Assembly (NCBI GenBank): GCA_020056045.1
Contig: JAGVIM010000018.1
Span: 1-7,029, forward strand
Length of the DNA stretch: 7,029 bases
Source of the DNA: Nanobdellota archaeon
GTDB lineage: Archaea; Nanobdellota; Nanobdellia; Pacearchaeales; GW2011-AR1
Reading direction: 5' to 3'
Within the stretch, counting starts at the first letter, position 1. Every line of letters begins with the position of its first letter. The position numbers and the translations under genes are program-made. Positions 5,672 to 7,029 of the stretch are shown here, piece by piece. The notes beneath the pieces were generated by a model, which was given only the letters and a program-made list of their open reading frames with translations, did no database searches and was not told where the DNA came from.

Positions 5672-6218
5672 TTTTTCCTCCAAATTCATTTAAATAAATT
5701 CTTAGAATTCTTCTATGATGATCTGGAAAAGCCCAGATTGGTTTATCTAATAGACTTGCTATTTCTTCTAGTGTGAAAACTCTTGCTGATTTTGCATCTT
5801 CATTTTCTTGAGGTTTTAAAATCCCTTTTCCTTCTCCTGTATAGGCTATACTTGCAATAAATGCTCTTGGATCTTGAGTTGGTTCTGAAAAAACACAAAG
5901 AGGTTTATTTGGAGAATCAAGAGTTATGTCAAGACCTGTTTCTTCTCTTGCTTCTTTTATTGCATTATCTTCTAAAGTTAAGTATTCTGCCATTCCTCCC
6001 GGAAGTGCTAAGCCTAAAGGAGGAAATTTTCTTTCAATTAAAACAATTCCGTTTTTCCTTCCATTATCATACCTTATTAATATATCTGTTGCTGCATAAG
6101 GTCCTTGATATTCTTCTCTTAAATATTCTCTAAATGTTCTGTATTTTTGTTTATTTAAGTTTGGCATTTTATATTTTGTATAGCTCTCGCTAAGTTTGAA
6201 TTTATTTTTATTAATCAT
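5661..6218 (-). CDS. Nudix hydrolase, ADP-ribose pyrophosphatase-like
   Basis: The 185-residue protein has a Nudix fold. A LALPGG strand-loop (70-75) leads into the Nudix box at about 74-96, ending KEAREETGL. The metal-binding glutamates of REUxEE are kept (E89, E92, E93), with Lys88 in place of Arg. Downstream, FSEPTQDPRAFIASIAY (110-126) matches the SxPxRDPRxHxxS segment of archaeal ADP-ribose pyrophosphatases, which split ADP-ribose into AMP and ribose-5-phosphate. The box is one residue short around GE, so the first conserved Glu reads as Leu80. About 35 residues precede the fold. Its ATG overlaps the NadE TAA by one base (TAATG) with GGAG eleven bases upstream; Met18 (6167) is a weaker alternative. 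Placement between nadE and nadM supports removing ADP-ribose from NAD turnover, or an unknown NAD-related nucleotide. The substrate is inferred. Confidence 0.85.
   Translation of the reverse strand: MINKNKFKLSESYTKYKMPNLNKQKYRTFREYLREEYQGPYAATDILIRYDNGRKNGIVLIERKFPPLGLALPGGMAEYLTLEDNAIKEAREETGLDITLDSPNKPLCVFSEPTQDPRAFIASIAYTGEGKGILKPQENEDAKSARVFTLEEIASLLDKPIWAFPDHHRRILRIYLNEFGGKNGN
5677..5681 (-). promoter_or_regulatory. Shine-Dalgarno that fixes the nadM start
   Basis: GGAGG followed by five A residues sits directly before ATG 5671. The earlier in-frame ATG at 5689 lies upstream of this SD and has no comparable signal, so translation most likely begins at 5671. Confidence 0.7.
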
Positions 6219-7029
6219 TAAACTTTATACTCCAAAGTTATTTTTGGAATAGGTGGACTGATGATCTCTGCTTTTGCTTTTGCAATTTCATTTCTTCTGA
6301 ATATATCATAAATTAATTCTTCAGTACAAGAAAATTTACTAACACCAAAATTTTGATTATATTTTTTTAATTGTTCTCTTCCTAATTCTAAAACTTGTGG
6401 ATGAATGTACAATTCTTTTTCTGAAAATCCCTGCAAGATTCCTTCTGAAACTAGTTCTACCATTTCATATTCATAGCCAAGATCTTTAAAATCAGTCTGT
6501 CCAGGTTCAAGTCCTGCTGTTGGAGTTCTATTTGCTAAATCTTTAAATCCTAGATAACCAGCCATTTCTCTCACAAGTCTTTTTGGTAATGCTCCTATTG
6601 GACTTAAATGAACAGCCCCATCACCAAACATTGTATAATAACCAACACCAAAATCTTCATCCCTATTTCCAGTTCCAAGTAATAATTTTTTTTCTGTAGC
6701 AGCTTTTTGATGTAATACTACTGCTCTTATTTCTGACATTAAATTTCCCCTATGGAATTTTGATCCTGATGTATCTGGATTTGTTGACTCATAAGCATTC
6801 ACAATATTTTCAATATTTCTTACTTCATATCTGATTCCAAGTCTATTTGCAACTTTAATTCCATCTTCTTTATCTGCTGAATGATTAGTATCAGATGGAA
6901 GCATATAACCAACTAATTCTAATTTTTGTAATGGACTTCTTGAATTATACTTATCAAATGCTCTTTTTGCAAGAGCTGCTGTTGTTGTTGAATCTACCCC
7001 CCCTGAGATTCCAATAACTCCCCCATTAT
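6218..7029 (-). CDS. nadE: NAD+ synthetase (5' end cut by window)
   Basis: The frame is open through the right edge; 270 codons (269 residues) are visible, and the ATG at 6904 is internal, not the start. The final step of NAD synthesis, amidation of NaAD, is indicated by the ATP-pyrophosphatase PP-loop SGGVDST encoded at 6986-7006. Downstream are GNLMSEIR, LLLGTGNRDED, the MFGDGAVHLSPIG segment, PKRLVREMAGYLGF and the LEPGQTDFKDLGYEYE region, all in NadE order. The distance from PP-loop to stop (about 262 residues) fits a single-domain NadE with only some 30-45 residues missing. However, a glutaminase domain upstream cannot be excluded, so ammonia versus glutamine dependence is undetermined. 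Some positions differ from common enzymes (GNxxAR is GNLMSEIR). The gene is followed by the Nudix gene with a TAATG overlap, so it leads the first block as far as can be seen. The assignment is firm. Confidence 0.93.
   Translation of the reverse strand, partial: NGGVIGISGGVDSTTTAALAKRAFDKYNSRSPLQKLELVGYMLPSDTNHSADKEDGIKVANRLGIRYEVRNIENIVNAYESTNPDTSGSKFHRGNLMSEIRAVVLHQKAATEKKLLLGTGNRDEDFGVGYYTMFGDGAVHLSPIGALPKRLVREMAGYLGFKDLANRTPTAGLEPGQTDFKDLGYEYEMVELVSEGILQGFSEKELYIHPQVLELGREQLKKYNQNFGVSKFSCTEELIYDIFRRNEIAKAKAEIISPPIPKITLEYKV

Noticed and set aside
5861..6133. Plus-strand 90-codon, very Leu-rich open frame inside the Nudix gene
   Set aside because: The leucine runs come from reversed GAA/AAG-type codons of the Nudix gene; the hydrophobic look is not evidence for a membrane protein.
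6218..6904. NadE as a complete short gene starting at ATG 6904
   Set aside because: The same frame continues upstream to the edge and encodes the essential SGGVDST PP-loop, so this ATG is internal and the gene is cut by the window.
1..7029. CRISPR array, tRNA, rRNA, insertion sequence or long repeats
   Set aside because: No regularly spaced repeats, tRNA-like cloverleaf with a CCA end, rRNA segments, transposase motifs or long terminal inverted repeats were seen; nearly every base is accounted for by minus-strand coding.

Overview
The window is a compact, strongly AT-rich stretch (GC about 30% by eye) in which essentially all coding lies on the minus strand, so the genes read from right to left. 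Neighbouring genes overlap by 1-11 bases or sit a few bases apart, and most starts have a purine-rich Shine-Dalgarno. TAA, TGA and TAG all end genes here (TGA for the pyruvate-kinase-like and nucleoside-hydrolase genes, TAG for pnuC), which argues against codes that reassign TGA. The archaeal-type NadM, AGA-rich arginine codons, low GC and an oligo-T tract after one gene would suit a DPANN-like archaeon. A candidate-phylum bacterium or a large phage/virus cannot be excluded: NadR and PnuC are mostly bacterial or phage proteins and no phylogenetic marker is present.

Layout in transcription order. First block (7029 to 3228): NAD synthetase NadE (5' end outside the window), a Nudix hydrolase of ADP-ribose-pyrophosphatase type, an archaeal-type NMN adenylyltransferase (NadM), a Hanks-type Ser/Thr protein kinase, and a von Willebrand factor A (vWA) protein with a MIDAS metal site. 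Then comes the only real gap (3126-3227), with a T-rich, terminator-like tract followed by a purine-rich leader. Second block (3125 to 1): a shortened pyruvate-kinase-like protein, a divergent nucleoside hydrolase, the nicotinamide riboside/NMN transporter PnuC, and a NadR-type NMN adenylyltransferase/ribosylnicotinamide kinase (3' end outside the window). The NadR gene occupies 1-744 and runs off the left edge.

Together this is an NAD salvage and turnover locus. PnuC would import nicotinamide riboside (or NMN), the NadR kinase domain would make NMN, and NadR or NadM would adenylylate it to NAD. NadM plus NadE would serve the deamido (nicotinate) branch. The Nudix enzyme could clear ADP-ribose, and the nucleoside hydrolase could cleave a riboside. 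What the standard pathway does not explain is a kinase-vWA pair inside the first block, a pyruvate-kinase-like barrel without its C-terminal domain, and the fact that both adenylyltransferases carry altered HxGH motifs. The kinase-vWA pair recalls the kinase/TerY-type vWA modules of bacterial stress-response systems, here apparently tied to NAD metabolism; that link is inference from gene order.
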